Part shown: positions 25,544-33,714 of the stretch, in pieces | Position numbering within the stretch: position 1 is the first letter of the stretch | How the letters are laid out: each line of letters opens with the position of its first letter | Assembly: GCA_944320555.1 (NCBI GenBank) | Contig: CALUHX010000019.1 | Span: 1 to 44,828, forward strand | Source of the DNA: an uncultured Butyricimonas sp. | GTDB taxonomy: Bacteria; Bacteroidota; Bacteroidia; Bacteroidales; Marinifilaceae | Direction of reading: 5' to 3' | Length of the DNA stretch: 44,828 nt | Notes under the pieces: generated by a model | Databases searched by the model: none | The model's input: only the letters and a program-made list of their open reading frames with translations | What the model was told of the DNA's origin: nothing | Program-made: the position numbers and the translations under genes

Positions 25544-25616
25544 CTCTCTTGGGACTCGCGAATTCCCTTGAGAGCTTACTTATTCCGGGAGTTGTTGCAG
25601 CAATTCCCGGTTTTTT
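25544..25616 (-). promoter_or_regulatory. Two stem-loops between fecR and susC, locus 2
   Basis: Stem 1: 25585-25594 (CCGGGAGTTG) with 25601-25610 (CAATTCCCGG), 10 pairs with one G-U and a 6-base loop, next to a T6 run at 25611-25616. Stem 2: CTCTC-TT-GGGA (25544-25554) with TCCC-TT-GAGAG (25564-25574), with an internal TT/TT mismatch. Both lie in the 123-base gap before susC. The position and T-run side match the locus 1 stem-loop at 8060-8092, although the sequence differs. Confidence 0.6.
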
Positions 25617-25639
25617 ATGTCAGCGCCATACAATTCAAA

Positions 25640-26791
25640 TCACCGTTCGCCCACCACCACAGTCCGCCCCTTCACGTCGAAACGCACGTTCGTCGTTTTC
25701 TCTATGATTGAGAAAATCTCGTTGGCCGTGTAATCTTTCCTGATCACCCCGGCGAACATGAAACGCTTCACCCGCTCCGACGTGAAAAAGAAATCGATGT
25801 CATACCAACGTCGCAATTGTTCCGTGATTTCCTCCAGCGTCGCCCCCTCCTCGAAATAAAACTTTCCGTCAATCCACGCCACCACGGCTTTCACGTTCAC
25901 CTTGCGAGTCGAGATGTTCCCTCCCCGCCACTCCGCCTGCCATCCCGGCGACAACACCACCGCCTTCCCCGCCACGGAGTCGCCCACGCTCACCTTCCCC
26001 TCCATCAACGTCGTCCGTGTCACCTCCTCCGCATCGTAAGCGTTCACGTTAAAACGGGTCCCCAACACGCGCACCTCCGTTTCGTCCGCCGCCACCACAA
26101 AAGGCCGCACCGTGTCCCTTTCCACCTCGAAATACCCCTCCCCCTTCAAGTACACCCGCCTCTCCTTTCCGGTAAAGGCCGTCGGAAACCGCAACTCGGA
26201 TTCCGAATTCAAATGCACCGTCGAGCCGTCCGCCAGCGTCACCCGGTATTCCCCTTTCCGCGGAACGACTATCGTGTTGTATGCCATCTTCTCCGCCTCA
26301 TTTTTCACCGGCTGATACGTCACGCCCCTCGCGGAATCAAGGAAAATCTCCACCCCGTCCCGCTCCAACACCGTGTCCACCGGCTGCGTCAAATCTATCC
26401 GTTCCCCCTCGGCCATTATCAACACGGCGCGAGGTCCCCCCGCCTCTATCTCCACCGCCTGCGCCACAGGCCGCCGTGCCGGCTCGCGCTCCGACAACAT
26501 CCACGCCGCGCCGCCAGCCAATAAAACCAACACCGCTGCCGCCGCCCAACGCCATGCCGTCACTCGTTTCCTCACATTCCGACCCTCTCCGCGGTAAGCC
26601 TCAATGGCCCGCCACATCTTGTCCCGGTCGAAAACCACATCGCCGCGTTCCATCATCCCCACCTCACGCAACACACCCCTCACCCGGGCGAACTCCGGCT
26701 CCCGCCACATCCTTTCCCACGCCTCGTCACCCGGCTTCACCCGCCCTTCCAACACGGCCCTCAACCATTCTTTCTCATCATTTGTGCTCAT
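25640..26791 (-). CDS. FecR-family anti-sigma factor, locus 2
   Basis: A 383-residue inner-membrane anti-sigma factor. Cytoplasmic sigma-binding part (residues 1-80), membrane helix at about 81-99 (RWAAAAVLVLLAGGAAWML), FecR domain (about 180-285, GEYRVTLADGSTVHLNSESELRFP, VYLKGEGYFEVERD) and the C-terminal DUF4974 domain (about 305-380, GKFYFEEGATLEEITEQLRRWYDIDFFF, VRFDVKGRTVVV). It should sense the state of SusC at 22025-25516 through the STN domain and hold or release the sigma factor at 28060-28638. The nuclease gene ends 290 bases upstream. That gap (26792-27081) holds no gene or clear promoter that I can see. Confidence 0.93.
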   Translation of the reverse strand: MSTNDEKEWLRAVLEGRVKPGDEAWERMWREPEFARVRGVLREVGMMERGDVVFDRDKMWRAIEAYRGEGRNVRKRVTAWRWAAAAVLVLLAGGAAWMLSEREPARRPVAQAVEIEAGGPRAVLIMAEGERIDLTQPVDTVLERDGVEIFLDSARGVTYQPVKNEAEKMAYNTIVVPRKGEYRVTLADGSTVHLNSESELRFPTAFTGKERRVYLKGEGYFEVERDTVRPFVVAADETEVRVLGTRFNVNAYDAEEVTRTTLMEGKVSVGDSVAGKAVVLSPGWQAEWRGGNISTRKVNVKAVVAWIDGKFYFEEGATLEEITEQLRRWYDIDFFFTSERVKRFMFAGVIRKDYTANEIFSIIEKTTNVRFDVKGRTVVVGER

Positions 26792-27081
26792 ATCTCATCT
26801 CGTTAAAGTTACTCTTACACCATCTAAGCGGGAAAGACGGCAAAAAGGGTGAAAAGAAAATCCACTTTTTTCCAAAAAATTTTCCTTTCCCCTTACAGAG
26901 AATTACAAACAATTATTGTTCAGTAATTTAACGTCACCCCGCCAGATATCGCTTTGCCGAGCACAGCCGATTCGAGACGAAGCCACACTCGAACACAAAG
27001 TATATGGAGGAACATAATGTTTTTTATGACAGCCCCACCCCGAAGCCCCCTTACATTTTATATTATATCGTGACTTCTATT

Positions 27082-27978
27082 TTACAGCGTCTGGGTCTCG
27101 TCAATAGAAAGGCCCGTATATTTTGCAATCACCTCTGCAGACAAACCGTCAGCCTTCATCTTTTTGGCAATCTCCAACTGACGCTTCCGCTCCCCCTTCT
27201 CCATCCCTTCCGCCAAACCTTCCGCCCGACCTTCTGCTCGACCTTCCGCCCGACCTTCCTTATAACGACGTTCCGCACTGTTCACCAAGGTACATTCCAC
27301 CCGGATGGCATCCCAAAACTTGTCGTAGCCCAACAGCTCTGCGTCGGTGAAGGCGGACTCCTCTATTTCCGTCACCGCCTTGCGGATGTCGGGGTTGGCA
27401 AGCAGGTCCTCGGAAACCTTGCGGGTCTGGTCGTTGATTTCCGTCAGGTAGCGCAGCCACAGCACCTGCATCTTCCGCTCGCTGTACGAGTGCGGTGTGA
27501 ATTTGGGCAACTCCACGAACACCAAGTGCAACCCGTCAATCACCTTGTCCGGGTACTCACTGTGGACCAAATGGTAATAGTGGTAATACCGCTCCAAATC
27601 CGGCTCGAAAATCTCGTTCACCAGATTCAGCGAGTACACCGGCTCCAACAGTTTGTAGTCCTTGCCCCCGTCCAGTTGTCGCACGTAGGCTTTCGAGGCG
27701 TTGAAGAGCACCCTTCGTTTGAACTCCTTCGACCACACCATCTGCATCTCCACGATGAACTGCCGTCCCCGATTGTCCTTGCAGCGCACGTCCACGATGC
27801 TGTTCTTGTGCAACGGGTTTTCCGGCACCATCTCCGCCGGGAGGTATTCCACTTCCGTTACCGCCTCGTCCTCGCTCCCGAACGGAAGCAGGGCGTTGAG
27901 CAGGCTGATGAGCAAGTCCTTGTGCTCGCCAAACACTTTCTTAAACGTGAGGTCTGCTTTCGGATCCAGATATCTCAT
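27082..27978 (-). CDS. PD-(D/E)XK nuclease family (Rpn/transposase-like) protein, locus 2
   Basis: A 298-residue paralogue of the nuclease at 9416-10282, with the same opening MRYLDPKADLTFKKVFG, catalytic D63 (SIVDVRC) and E77-x-Q79 (IVEMQMVW). The middle (VFVELPKFTPHSYSERKMQVLWLRYLTEI) and the end (GLSAEVIAKYTGLSIDETQTL) follow the family. A GRAE-type repeat (residues about 245-263, EGRAEGRAEGRAEGLAEG) forms a charged hinge encoded by 12-bp repeats. ATG 27978 is chosen over one 10 codons upstream because the family starts there and the promoter at 28006-28037 ends at the upstream codon. It lies between the sigma gene (81 bases) and fecR (290 bases). Confidence 0.88.
   Translation of the reverse strand: MRYLDPKADLTFKKVFGEHKDLLISLLNALLPFGSEDEAVTEVEYLPAEMVPENPLHKNSIVDVRCKDNRGRQFIVEMQMVWSKEFKRRVLFNASKAYVRQLDGGKDYKLLEPVYSLNLVNEIFEPDLERYYHYYHLVHSEYPDKVIDGLHLVFVELPKFTPHSYSERKMQVLWLRYLTEINDQTRKVSEDLLANPDIRKAVTEIEESAFTDAELLGYDKFWDAIRVECTLVNSAERRYKEGRAEGRAEGRAEGLAEGMEKGERKRQLEIAKKMKADGLSAEVIAKYTGLSIDETQTL
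27207..27260 (-). repeat. 12-bp tandem repeats inside the nuclease gene
   Basis: About four and a half copies of a 12-bp unit of the form CTTCCGCCCGAC (plus strand) starting at 27207, 27219, 27231 and 27243. On the coding strand it encodes the GRAE/GLAE linker. Units are in frame, so copy-number change would lengthen or shorten the linker without breaking the gene. Confidence 0.8.
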
Positions 27979-28005
27979 AATCGTCTCTTTTTTAGTTTCC
28001 TTTCG

Positions 28006-28037
28006 CAAATATACAGAAACTTTTCCGTCTGCGCAAA
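28006..28037 (-). promoter_or_regulatory. Consensus Bacteroidetes promoter for the locus 2 nuclease gene
   Basis: On the minus strand TTTG (28037-28034), a 20-base spacer and TATATTTG (28013-28006) match the primary-sigma consensus. The start codon follows 27 bases later, the same distance as at the locus 1 nuclease gene. The gene is therefore probably expressed independently of the sigma gene upstream. Confidence 0.75.
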
Positions 28038-28059
28038 TAAGGCGACATTTCCCACAAAA

Positions 28060-28638
28060 TCACATCAATTGGCAAACATGCCCCAAAACCAACAAGGCGA
28101 AACGCACGTTCTTGTCCCCGAACTCGTCCTTCATCTTCTTGTAAGCCACCTTCATCTGCGTCTTCACCGTATTCACCGACACGCCCAACTTGTCGGCTAT
28201 CTCCTTATAGCTCATGCCGTCCACGCAACCCATCACAAACACCTCCCGACACTTCGGCGGCAAAGCGTCCATCACCTCGCGCACCCGGGCATACAACTCT
28301 TCGAAATTGTCCTCCTCGTCCTTCGTGTCCGCCTCCCCGTCCCGCATGGCCTCCTGCTCGTAACGGGCCTTCACCTCCTCATGCAGTTTGAAATCAATGC
28401 AGGCGTGCTTCACCGTCCGGGCCAGATAAGCGTACACAGAACCCGTGTAGGCGATTTTGTCCCGATGAGTCCACAAATAAATAAAAGCCTCCTGCACAAT
28501 GTCCTCCGCCTCCTCCCGCTGCTTCACGAACCCCACGGCGTAATGAAACAACCGCTCGGCGTACCGCTCAAAAAAAGTATTGAACGCCGCCCAGTCGCCC
28601 TCTTGCATCTTCCGAAAAGTGACTTCTTCCTCTTCCAT
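28060..28638 (-). CDS. ECF RNA polymerase sigma factor (RpoE-like), locus 2
   Basis: A 192-residue ECF sigma factor. Region 2 at about residues 18-85 (FNTFFERYAERLFHYAVGFVKQREEAEDIVQEAFIYLWTHRD) and region 4 at about 120-172 (MDALPPKCREVFVMGCVDGMSYKEIADKLGVSVNTVKTQMKVAYKKMK). It has the organisation of the Bacteroidales sigma factors that pair with FecR and SusC. It is the first gene of locus 2. Its likely anti-sigma factor is FecR at 25640-26791, with a nuclease gene in between. A TAnnTTTG element (TATGTTTG, 28660-28667) lies 21 bases before the start. Confidence 0.94.
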   Translation of the reverse strand: MEEEEVTFRKMQEGDWAAFNTFFERYAERLFHYAVGFVKQREEAEDIVQEAFIYLWTHRDKIAYTGSVYAYLARTVKHACIDFKLHEEVKARYEQEAMRDGEADTKDEEDNFEELYARVREVMDALPPKCREVFVMGCVDGMSYKEIADKLGVSVNTVKTQMKVAYKKMKDEFGDKNVRFALLVLGHVCQLM

Positions 28639-28659
28639 GCGTAATCGTTAAAAATCGAA

Positions 28660-28667
28660 CAAACATA
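28660..28667 (-). promoter_or_regulatory. TAnnTTTG element before sigma gene, locus 2
   Basis: TATGTTTG on the minus strand, 21 bases before the sigma start, the same distance as the element before the locus 1 sigma gene. At 20 bases spacing the -33 position reads CTTG, a partial match. The remainder of 28668-28820 shows no gene. Confidence 0.45.
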
Positions 28668-28820
28668 AACAATCCCCCCCGCAAAAACAAGCAAAACACT
28701 CCCCAATACCTCTTAAAAAATCTTTCACCAGTTCCTGCCAACACCGGTAAATCGCCCGCCACGTCCCGGCCTTCGGACACCACACCCCATCCCCCGCCGG
28801 GAAAATAGACGGCGGAAATT

Positions 28821-28852
28821 GTTGCGCGAAGGCCAAAAATGGATTATATTTG
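28821..28852 (+). promoter_or_regulatory. Bacteroidetes promoter of thiL
   Basis: GTTG (28821-28824), a 20-base spacer and TATATTTG (28845-28852) fit the primary-sigma consensus. It is 20 bases before the ATG at 28873 and argues against the in-frame ATG at 28819, which would lie upstream of the transcript. Confidence 0.7.
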
Positions 28853-28872
28853 TTCCTCACAAAACAAAAGAC

Positions 28873-29922
28873 ATGAACAAAAACAAACCATTGACGAAAC
28901 TATCCACGTTGGGCGAGTTCGGACTCATCCGCCACCTGACCAAAAATATCAAACTCAAAAACGCATCCTCGCTCAAAGGAGTGGGCGACGACGCCGCCGT
29001 GCTCGACTACCGGGACAAGCGCGTCCTCGTCAGCACCGACATGCTCATCGAGGGCGTCCACTTCGACCTGGCCTACGTGCCGCTCAAACACCTCGGCTAC
29101 AAGGCCGTGTCCACAAACGCCAGCGACATCTACGCCATGAACGGCACCCCGAGGCAAATCACCCTCTCCATCGCCATGTCGAACCGCTTCTCCCTCGAGG
29201 CCGTCGACGAGCTGTACGAGGGCATCTACCTCGCCTGTGACCATTACGGCATCGACCTCGTCGGGGGCGACACCACCTCCTCCCGCACCGGCCTATGTCT
29301 CAGTGTCACCGTCATCGGCGAGGCCGACGAGGCCGACATCGTCTACCGCGACACCGCCCGCGAGAACGACCTCATCTGCGTGAGCGGCAACCTCGGAGCC
29401 GCCTACATGGGCCTCCAACTGCTGGAAAGGGAAAAGGCCGTGTTCAACACCGACCCCAACGTCCAGCCCGACCTCTCCGGCTACGAGTACATCCTCGAAC
29501 GCCAACTCAAGCCCGAGGCCCGGGGTGACATCGTCCGCATCCTGCGCGACAAAAAAATCAAGCCCACCGCCATGATGGACATCTCCGACGGCCTCTCCTC
29601 CGAAGTCCTCCACATCTGCCACGACTCCGGACTGGGATGCCGCATCTACGAGGACAAAATCCCCATCGACTACCAGACCTTCCGCATGGCCGAGGAACTC
29701 AACATGAACGCCACGGTGTGCGCCCTCTCCGGCGGAGAGGACTACGAACTCCTGTTCACCGTCCCTCTCGCCGACTACGACAAGCTCCTCACCATCGAGG
29801 AAATCAGCATCATCGGCCACACCTGCCCCCCCGGCGAGGGCCACAGCCTTGTCACCCGCGACGGCAACACCTTCGAACTGAAAGCCCAAGGATGGGTCAA
29901 CTTCAATGAAACAAACGACTAA
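28873..29922 (+). CDS. thiL: Thiamine-monophosphate kinase ThiL
   Basis: A 349-residue cytoplasmic enzyme that phosphorylates thiamine monophosphate to the active cofactor thiamine diphosphate, the last step of the pathway. PurM/AIRS-like fold: LKGVGDDAAVLDYRDKRVLVSTDMLIEGVHFD (about residues 35-65) and LVGGDTTSS carry the metal- and ATP-binding acidic residues, and MMDISDGLSSEVLHIC and CALSGGEDYELLFT are characteristic of ThiL. The start is fixed by the promoter element just upstream. The 3' end overlaps the next gene by up to 17 bases. Codon use is very GC-rich at third positions. Confidence 0.96.
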   Translation: MNKNKPLTKLSTLGEFGLIRHLTKNIKLKNASSLKGVGDDAAVLDYRDKRVLVSTDMLIEGVHFDLAYVPLKHLGYKAVSTNASDIYAMNGTPRQITLSIAMSNRFSLEAVDELYEGIYLACDHYGIDLVGGDTTSSRTGLCLSVTVIGEADEADIVYRDTARENDLICVSGNLGAAYMGLQLLEREKAVFNTDPNVQPDLSGYEYILERQLKPEARGDIVRILRDKKIKPTAMMDISDGLSSEVLHICHDSGLGCRIYEDKIPIDYQTFRMAEELNMNATVCALSGGEDYELLFTVPLADYDKLLTIEEISIIGHTCPPGEGHSLVTRDGNTFELKAQGWVNFNETND

Positions 29923-30538
29923 AAACACCGAACCGCAAATGGACTCTTTAGCACACATATTGGACGAGGCGCGACTCCATCATCTCGCCGGCGACCGGCG
30001 GGCATTGCGCGCCCTGCTGAAACAAGCCATCCCCCACCGGGTGGCCTACTACCGAGAAAACCTCGGACTGACCCGCCACGCCGAATTCGCCGACCTCCTC
30101 TGCAAGGCGCTCCTTTTGGAACTCGACGAAGAAGAAGAGGAAAGCATCGAACTGGCCGAGCTGGCCTACGTCAGCCTCTGCGAGGAATTGAAAAAAGGCG
30201 ACGCCGACCCCTACGAGCAACGCAAAATGCGCGTCATCCTCCTCCATTACTTCGCCGACTACCTCACGGACAGCATCATCGAAATCTTCCTCAAAAAATA
30301 CCGGGAATACAACCTCCTGCAAGCCCGCAATCTCGCATTGGACTCCATCGCCCGCATGCAACTGTCCGACATCTTCCACATCGAGCAGCACTACGGCGAA
30401 CGCATCGACGAGGACGAGCAACTGAACGACATCTGCAACGACATCGACATCGCCCCCAACCTCTCCGACCAAGAACTGGCCGAGGCCGATCTCATGCACC
30501 GCGTCCTGCACGCCTACCTCAAGGCCAAATACAAATAA
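29906..30538 (+). CDS. Uncharacterised acidic helical protein after thiL
   Basis: A protein of up to 210 residues that I do not recognise. It is rich in Leu, Glu and Asp, with no signal peptide or membrane segment, and is predicted by eye to be nearly all helix (for example ALLLELDEEEEESIELAELAYVSLCEELKKG, and IIEIFLKKYREYNLLQARNLALDSIARM), in a pattern reminiscent of helical-repeat proteins. It overlaps the end of thiL by 17 bases if started at 29906. An alternative ATG at 29939 (MDSLAHILDEARL) starts 16 bases after the thiL stop and is about as likely. Co-transcription with thiL is expected. No function proposed. Confidence 0.7.
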   Translation: MKQTTKNTEPQMDSLAHILDEARLHHLAGDRRALRALLKQAIPHRVAYYRENLGLTRHAEFADLLCKALLLELDEEEEESIELAELAYVSLCEELKKGDADPYEQRKMRVILLHYFADYLTDSIIEIFLKKYREYNLLQARNLALDSIARMQLSDIFHIEQHYGERIDEDEQLNDICNDIDIAPNLSDQELAEADLMHRVLHAYLKAKYK

Positions 30539-30965
30539 CGCCATCCGCCTTCCCCGCTCATTCCGCAGATTCCCCTCTACCCCCCTCGGCGGATTCAGGG
30601 AAACTTTCGCAAACTCCTCCCCAACCGTCAGCGGCCAATCCGCCACCTTTCCGCCACCTTTCCATCCCCTTTTCTCCCTTAAAGCCGAGACAAAGTCGAG
30701 ACAAAGCCGAGACAAAGCCGACTCCACTCGACTTTGTCCCGCCTTTTCATCCGCGTCATCTCCCCCGTCCCGAATCAAACGACTCCTAAAGCCGTCTCAA
30801 AACAGGCGAAAAAGCAAGCGACAAAACAAATCGCAAAATCAGAAACCCATTCGTACCCTTGGCTCATAAAAAAAAAAAGAATTTGAGAAATGGTTGACGG
30901 ACAAGTGAAATATAATACTAAATATTTGTTGTACCAAATTCAACATATCTATTCTAGCACGCTTT
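30539..30965. other. Intergenic region with 11-bp tandem repeat and inverted copy
   Basis: No gene seen in these 427 bases between convergent thiL-side and ybaK-side operons. At 30681-30722 an 11-bp unit AAAGCCGAGAC is repeated almost four times. GACAAAGTCGAG (30689-30700) has an exact inverse copy at 30727-30738, so a hairpin is possible. From about 30840 the sequence becomes AT-rich, with an A11 run at 30869-30879, which reads as U11 downstream of ybaK. Confidence 0.6.
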
Positions 30966-31451
30966 CTATGAGGTGGCGATAGGGCAGAGGGCGCAGCGGG
31001 CGTAGGCGACAAGGTCGGCGGGAGCGATGCGGATTTGCAGCCCGCGGACACCGGCGCTGACGTAAATGAACGGGTAACGGGCCGCCGACTCGTGCAAATA
31101 AGTGGGGAAAGCCTTTTTCATGCCGATGGGGGAACAGCCGCCCCGGATGTAGCCCGTGACAGGCAGGAGCTGCTTCATGGGAATCAACTCCGCCTTCTTG
31201 TTGCCGGACACCTTGGCGGCCAGCTTCAAATCGACTTCCATGTCGCCGGGAATCACGCAGACGAAATAACCCGTGCGGTCGCCGTGCAGCACAAGCGTCT
31301 TGAACACCTGCCCTATCGGCTCGCCCAACTGCTCCGCCACGTGGTGGGCGGCCAGATCGTTCTCGTCCACCTCGTAGGGTATCAGCTCGTAGCGGATTCC
31401 GGCCTTGTCCAACAGCCGGGCGGCGTTCGTCTTGTTGATTTTCTCTTTCAT
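30966..31451 (-). CDS. ybaK: YbaK/EbsC-family Cys-tRNA(Pro) deacylase
   Basis: A 161-residue member of the YbaK family, which clears cysteine mischarged on tRNA(Pro). Landmarks: NKTNAARLLDKAGIRYELIPYEVDENDLAAHHVAEQLG, QVFKTLVLHGDRTGYFVCVIPGDMEVDLKLAAKVSGNKKAELIP with the conserved Lys of VFKTL, and GYIRGGCSPIGMKKAFPTYLHESA. The start at ATG 31451 lies 4 bases after the patatin stop; an ATG seven codons earlier would overlap that gene. It is the last gene of the minus-strand group with the patatin gene. Cytoplasmic. Confidence 0.94.
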   Translation of the reverse strand: MKEKINKTNAARLLDKAGIRYELIPYEVDENDLAAHHVAEQLGEPIGQVFKTLVLHGDRTGYFVCVIPGDMEVDLKLAAKVSGNKKAELIPMKQLLPVTGYIRGGCSPIGMKKAFPTYLHESAARYPFIYVSAGVRGLQIRIAPADLVAYARCALCPIATS

Positions 31452-31455
31452 AATG

Positions 31456-33648
31456 TCAGAAATAAAAGCCAAAGTTAAAATAAAATCCCAGCTCCTCGCT
31501 CCAATCCGAGAAACTAAACACGAAATCCACCGGGCCTATCCGAGAGTCGCGCGAGTAGCCAGCGGACGCTCCCCACATCCCTTTTTCCCCGAACACGTCA
31601 AAAAAATTGGCGTCGCAGAGGGCGTAATTGCCCGTCAGGAACAGATAGTGTTTGCTCCCCATCCGCTGGCGCAAGCGCAAGCGGGCCACGAGCAAGGCGT
31701 TGTCGAAAATCTCCACGTTGCTGATTCCGGCGAAAGGCAACTGGTGCGAGCGATAGCGTCCGAACTCCGCGCCTCCCATGCAATTAAGGTAGGAATACGC
31801 CGTGTTGCCCCCGATGAGCACCCGCCCGTACAGCGACGGCAAGAGCGAGAAACGGTTGGTGACGGGCACCACGGGCGCAAAATTCCACGACAGGGCGGAA
31901 AACGGCGGGCCGCCGTCGTAGGTCGCGAGATTGTCCGTGTAAAGCGAATAGTCCGCCCGCAAGACGACACCCCGGGTGGGATAAAAGCGCCGGTCGACCG
32001 TCTCCCACTGCACCGTGCCGTAGTAGCTGAAAAAGCCCTCGGGCCGCACGTCGAACACGTCGCCCTCGTTCACGAACAGGAGGGAATTGTAGTCGAAAAA
32101 CTCGTAACGCACCCCCACCCCGAAACGGAAATTGCGGAAATAGAAATTGGAAATCCCCAAATCGCCCGCATGGTAACGGTACGTGACGTTATTGATTTTC
32201 CGGCCTCTGGAGAACACGTCCACGTCGTTGTACTGGAATGTGTAGGCCAGATTGAAACGGCGAAGGAAGGTGTTTTCCAGCGAATACTCCACCCGCAGAT
32301 AGGGATTCATGCTCAGCCTTCCCGTCAGCGACAATTGCCCGCCCCGCGAGGCCCCCTGACGGAACGTGGTGTTCAAGAGAATGGCCGCCAGCACCTCGGA
32401 GTCGAAGCGAAACCCCACATTCAGCGTGTTCGCCACCCGGGGCCTCAGCGTCAGCTCCAAATCGTAGGGGGAGCGGCCCAGCAGCCGGTAGTTCACGGCG
32501 GCGTAAGCCTTCGTGCCGTACAGTTCGGCAATCGCCCGGTGGATGTCGTCCAGCGTCGCCTCGCTTCCCTCCTTTATCCTCAGCCGCCGCTCCACCGACT
32601 CCCTTTCCCGTCCTTCCACGCCTCGCACGTAAATCCGTCTCACGGCGAACGTCTCCCGCGTCTCGTATTCCGCCCGGCGGGAATCGGCCTCCTCCTCCGC
32701 GCCAATCATCCGCCGCAAGGCAAGCAAATCGTCCCATTTCTCCCGAGCCGCCGCCTCTCCCCGCACAAGCAGGGTGTCGATGGCCCGCGCGCTGAAGCTC
32801 GCCGCCGAGTAACCCTTCACGTTGGGGCGGATGACCAAATCTGCCGCCCGCAAATTTTCCTGATACTTGTTCATGCATAACAGATTGATAAGCTGGGGCA
32901 GCACTTTCGACACGCTGGCCAGTTGCTTGTCGTCCATCAAATCGGCCTGCACGTCGACCCCGATGACAATCTCCGCCCCCATCGCCCTGGCCACGTCCAC
33001 CGGGAAGTTGTTCAGCACGCCGCCGTCCACCAGCACCATGCTGTCCACCCGCACGGGAGTGAACGCTCCGGGGATGGCCATGCTGGCGCGCATGGCGCGC
33101 ACGAGATTGCCTTGCGTCATCACCACCTCCTTCCGGCTCACCATGTCGGCCGCCACGCAGGCGAAAGGGATAGGCAACTCCGTGAAGTCAAGCGAGTCGT
33201 GATACCCCACCGTCAAGTCGGTGAACAAATTGTAGACGTTGTGTCCGCTCACGAATCCCACCTGCCGCTGGCTCGCCCCCCGCCGGCCGAAAGGCACGGA
33301 AAGCAGGTAGCGGTCGTCATACTCCTTCTCGGTGAAAGGCAAGTCGTAACGATACACCTTGTCGCTCAGCAGGAACTCCCAGTCCTGCGCCCGCACAAGG
33401 CTGTCCAGCCGACGGGAGTCATAGCCGATGGCGTACAACCCGCCGATGATGGACCCCATGCTCGTGCCCACGATGCAATCTATCGGTATGCCCGCCTCCT
33501 CCAACACCCTCAACGCCCCGATATGGGCCACGCCTTTCGCCCCTCCACCGCTCAACACCACGCCCACCCGCTTGCGCCGGGCGTCCGCCGGAGACGCCAG
33601 CAACGCCAAAAGCAACGTTCCAATCAATATGCGCCAAATCCTAACCAT
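31456..33648 (-). CDS. Patatin-like phospholipase with POTRA and outer-membrane beta-barrel
   Basis: A 730-residue secreted and membrane-anchored lipase. Signal peptide (residues 1-23), then a patatin domain (about 27-240) with oxyanion loop GGGAKG (34-39), nucleophile Ser63 in GTSMGS and catalytic Asp208 in DGG. A POTRA-like segment follows (about 318-395, RRIYVRGVEGRERESVERRLRIKEG), then an Omp85-like barrel to the end, which finishes with alternating aromatics (FYFNFGFYF). This is the RssA/PlpD-like patatin-barrel fusion common in Bacteroidetes. It probably acts on phospholipids at the outer membrane. Promoter element TATATTTG at 33657-33664 is unusually close to the start. Confidence 0.95.
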   Translation of the reverse strand: MVRIWRILIGTLLLALLASPADARRKRVGVVLSGGGAKGVAHIGALRVLEEAGIPIDCIVGTSMGSIIGGLYAIGYDSRRLDSLVRAQDWEFLLSDKVYRYDLPFTEKEYDDRYLLSVPFGRRGASQRQVGFVSGHNVYNLFTDLTVGYHDSLDFTELPIPFACVAADMVSRKEVVMTQGNLVRAMRASMAIPGAFTPVRVDSMVLVDGGVLNNFPVDVARAMGAEIVIGVDVQADLMDDKQLASVSKVLPQLINLLCMNKYQENLRAADLVIRPNVKGYSAASFSARAIDTLLVRGEAAAREKWDDLLALRRMIGAEEEADSRRAEYETRETFAVRRIYVRGVEGRERESVERRLRIKEGSEATLDDIHRAIAELYGTKAYAAVNYRLLGRSPYDLELTLRPRVANTLNVGFRFDSEVLAAILLNTTFRQGASRGGQLSLTGRLSMNPYLRVEYSLENTFLRRFNLAYTFQYNDVDVFSRGRKINNVTYRYHAGDLGISNFYFRNFRFGVGVRYEFFDYNSLLFVNEGDVFDVRPEGFFSYYGTVQWETVDRRFYPTRGVVLRADYSLYTDNLATYDGGPPFSALSWNFAPVVPVTNRFSLLPSLYGRVLIGGNTAYSYLNCMGGAEFGRYRSHQLPFAGISNVEIFDNALLVARLRLRQRMGSKHYLFLTGNYALCDANFFDVFGEKGMWGASAGYSRDSRIGPVDFVFSFSDWSEELGFYFNFGFYF

Positions 33649-33656
33649 AACACTTA

Positions 33657-33664
33657 CAAATATA
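33657..33664 (-). promoter_or_regulatory. TAnnTTTG element just before the patatin gene
   Basis: TATATTTG on the minus strand ends only 8 bases before the ATG at 33648. If this is the -7 element, the RNA would start at most a few bases before the start codon, giving a nearly leaderless message. A start further inside the gene is unlikely because the signal peptide begins at this ATG. Confidence 0.5.
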
Positions 33665-33714
33665 CAACGAGATTCGCGAATTTAAAACTCCGGAACGGAA
33701 ATGCCCGCCGACTT

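Noticed and set aside
27004-28644. A 546-codon plus-strand frame across the nuclease and sigma genes of locus 2
   Set aside because: It crosses two well-supported genes and a promoter region on the other strand and shows no domain.
30681-30722. Possible CRISPR-like repeat array
   Set aside because: Units are only 11 bp, directly adjacent with no spacers, and there are no cas genes.
31405-32880. A 491-codon plus-strand frame antisense to the patatin gene
   Set aside because: Shadow frame; the patatin gene has intact catalytic motifs on the other strand.
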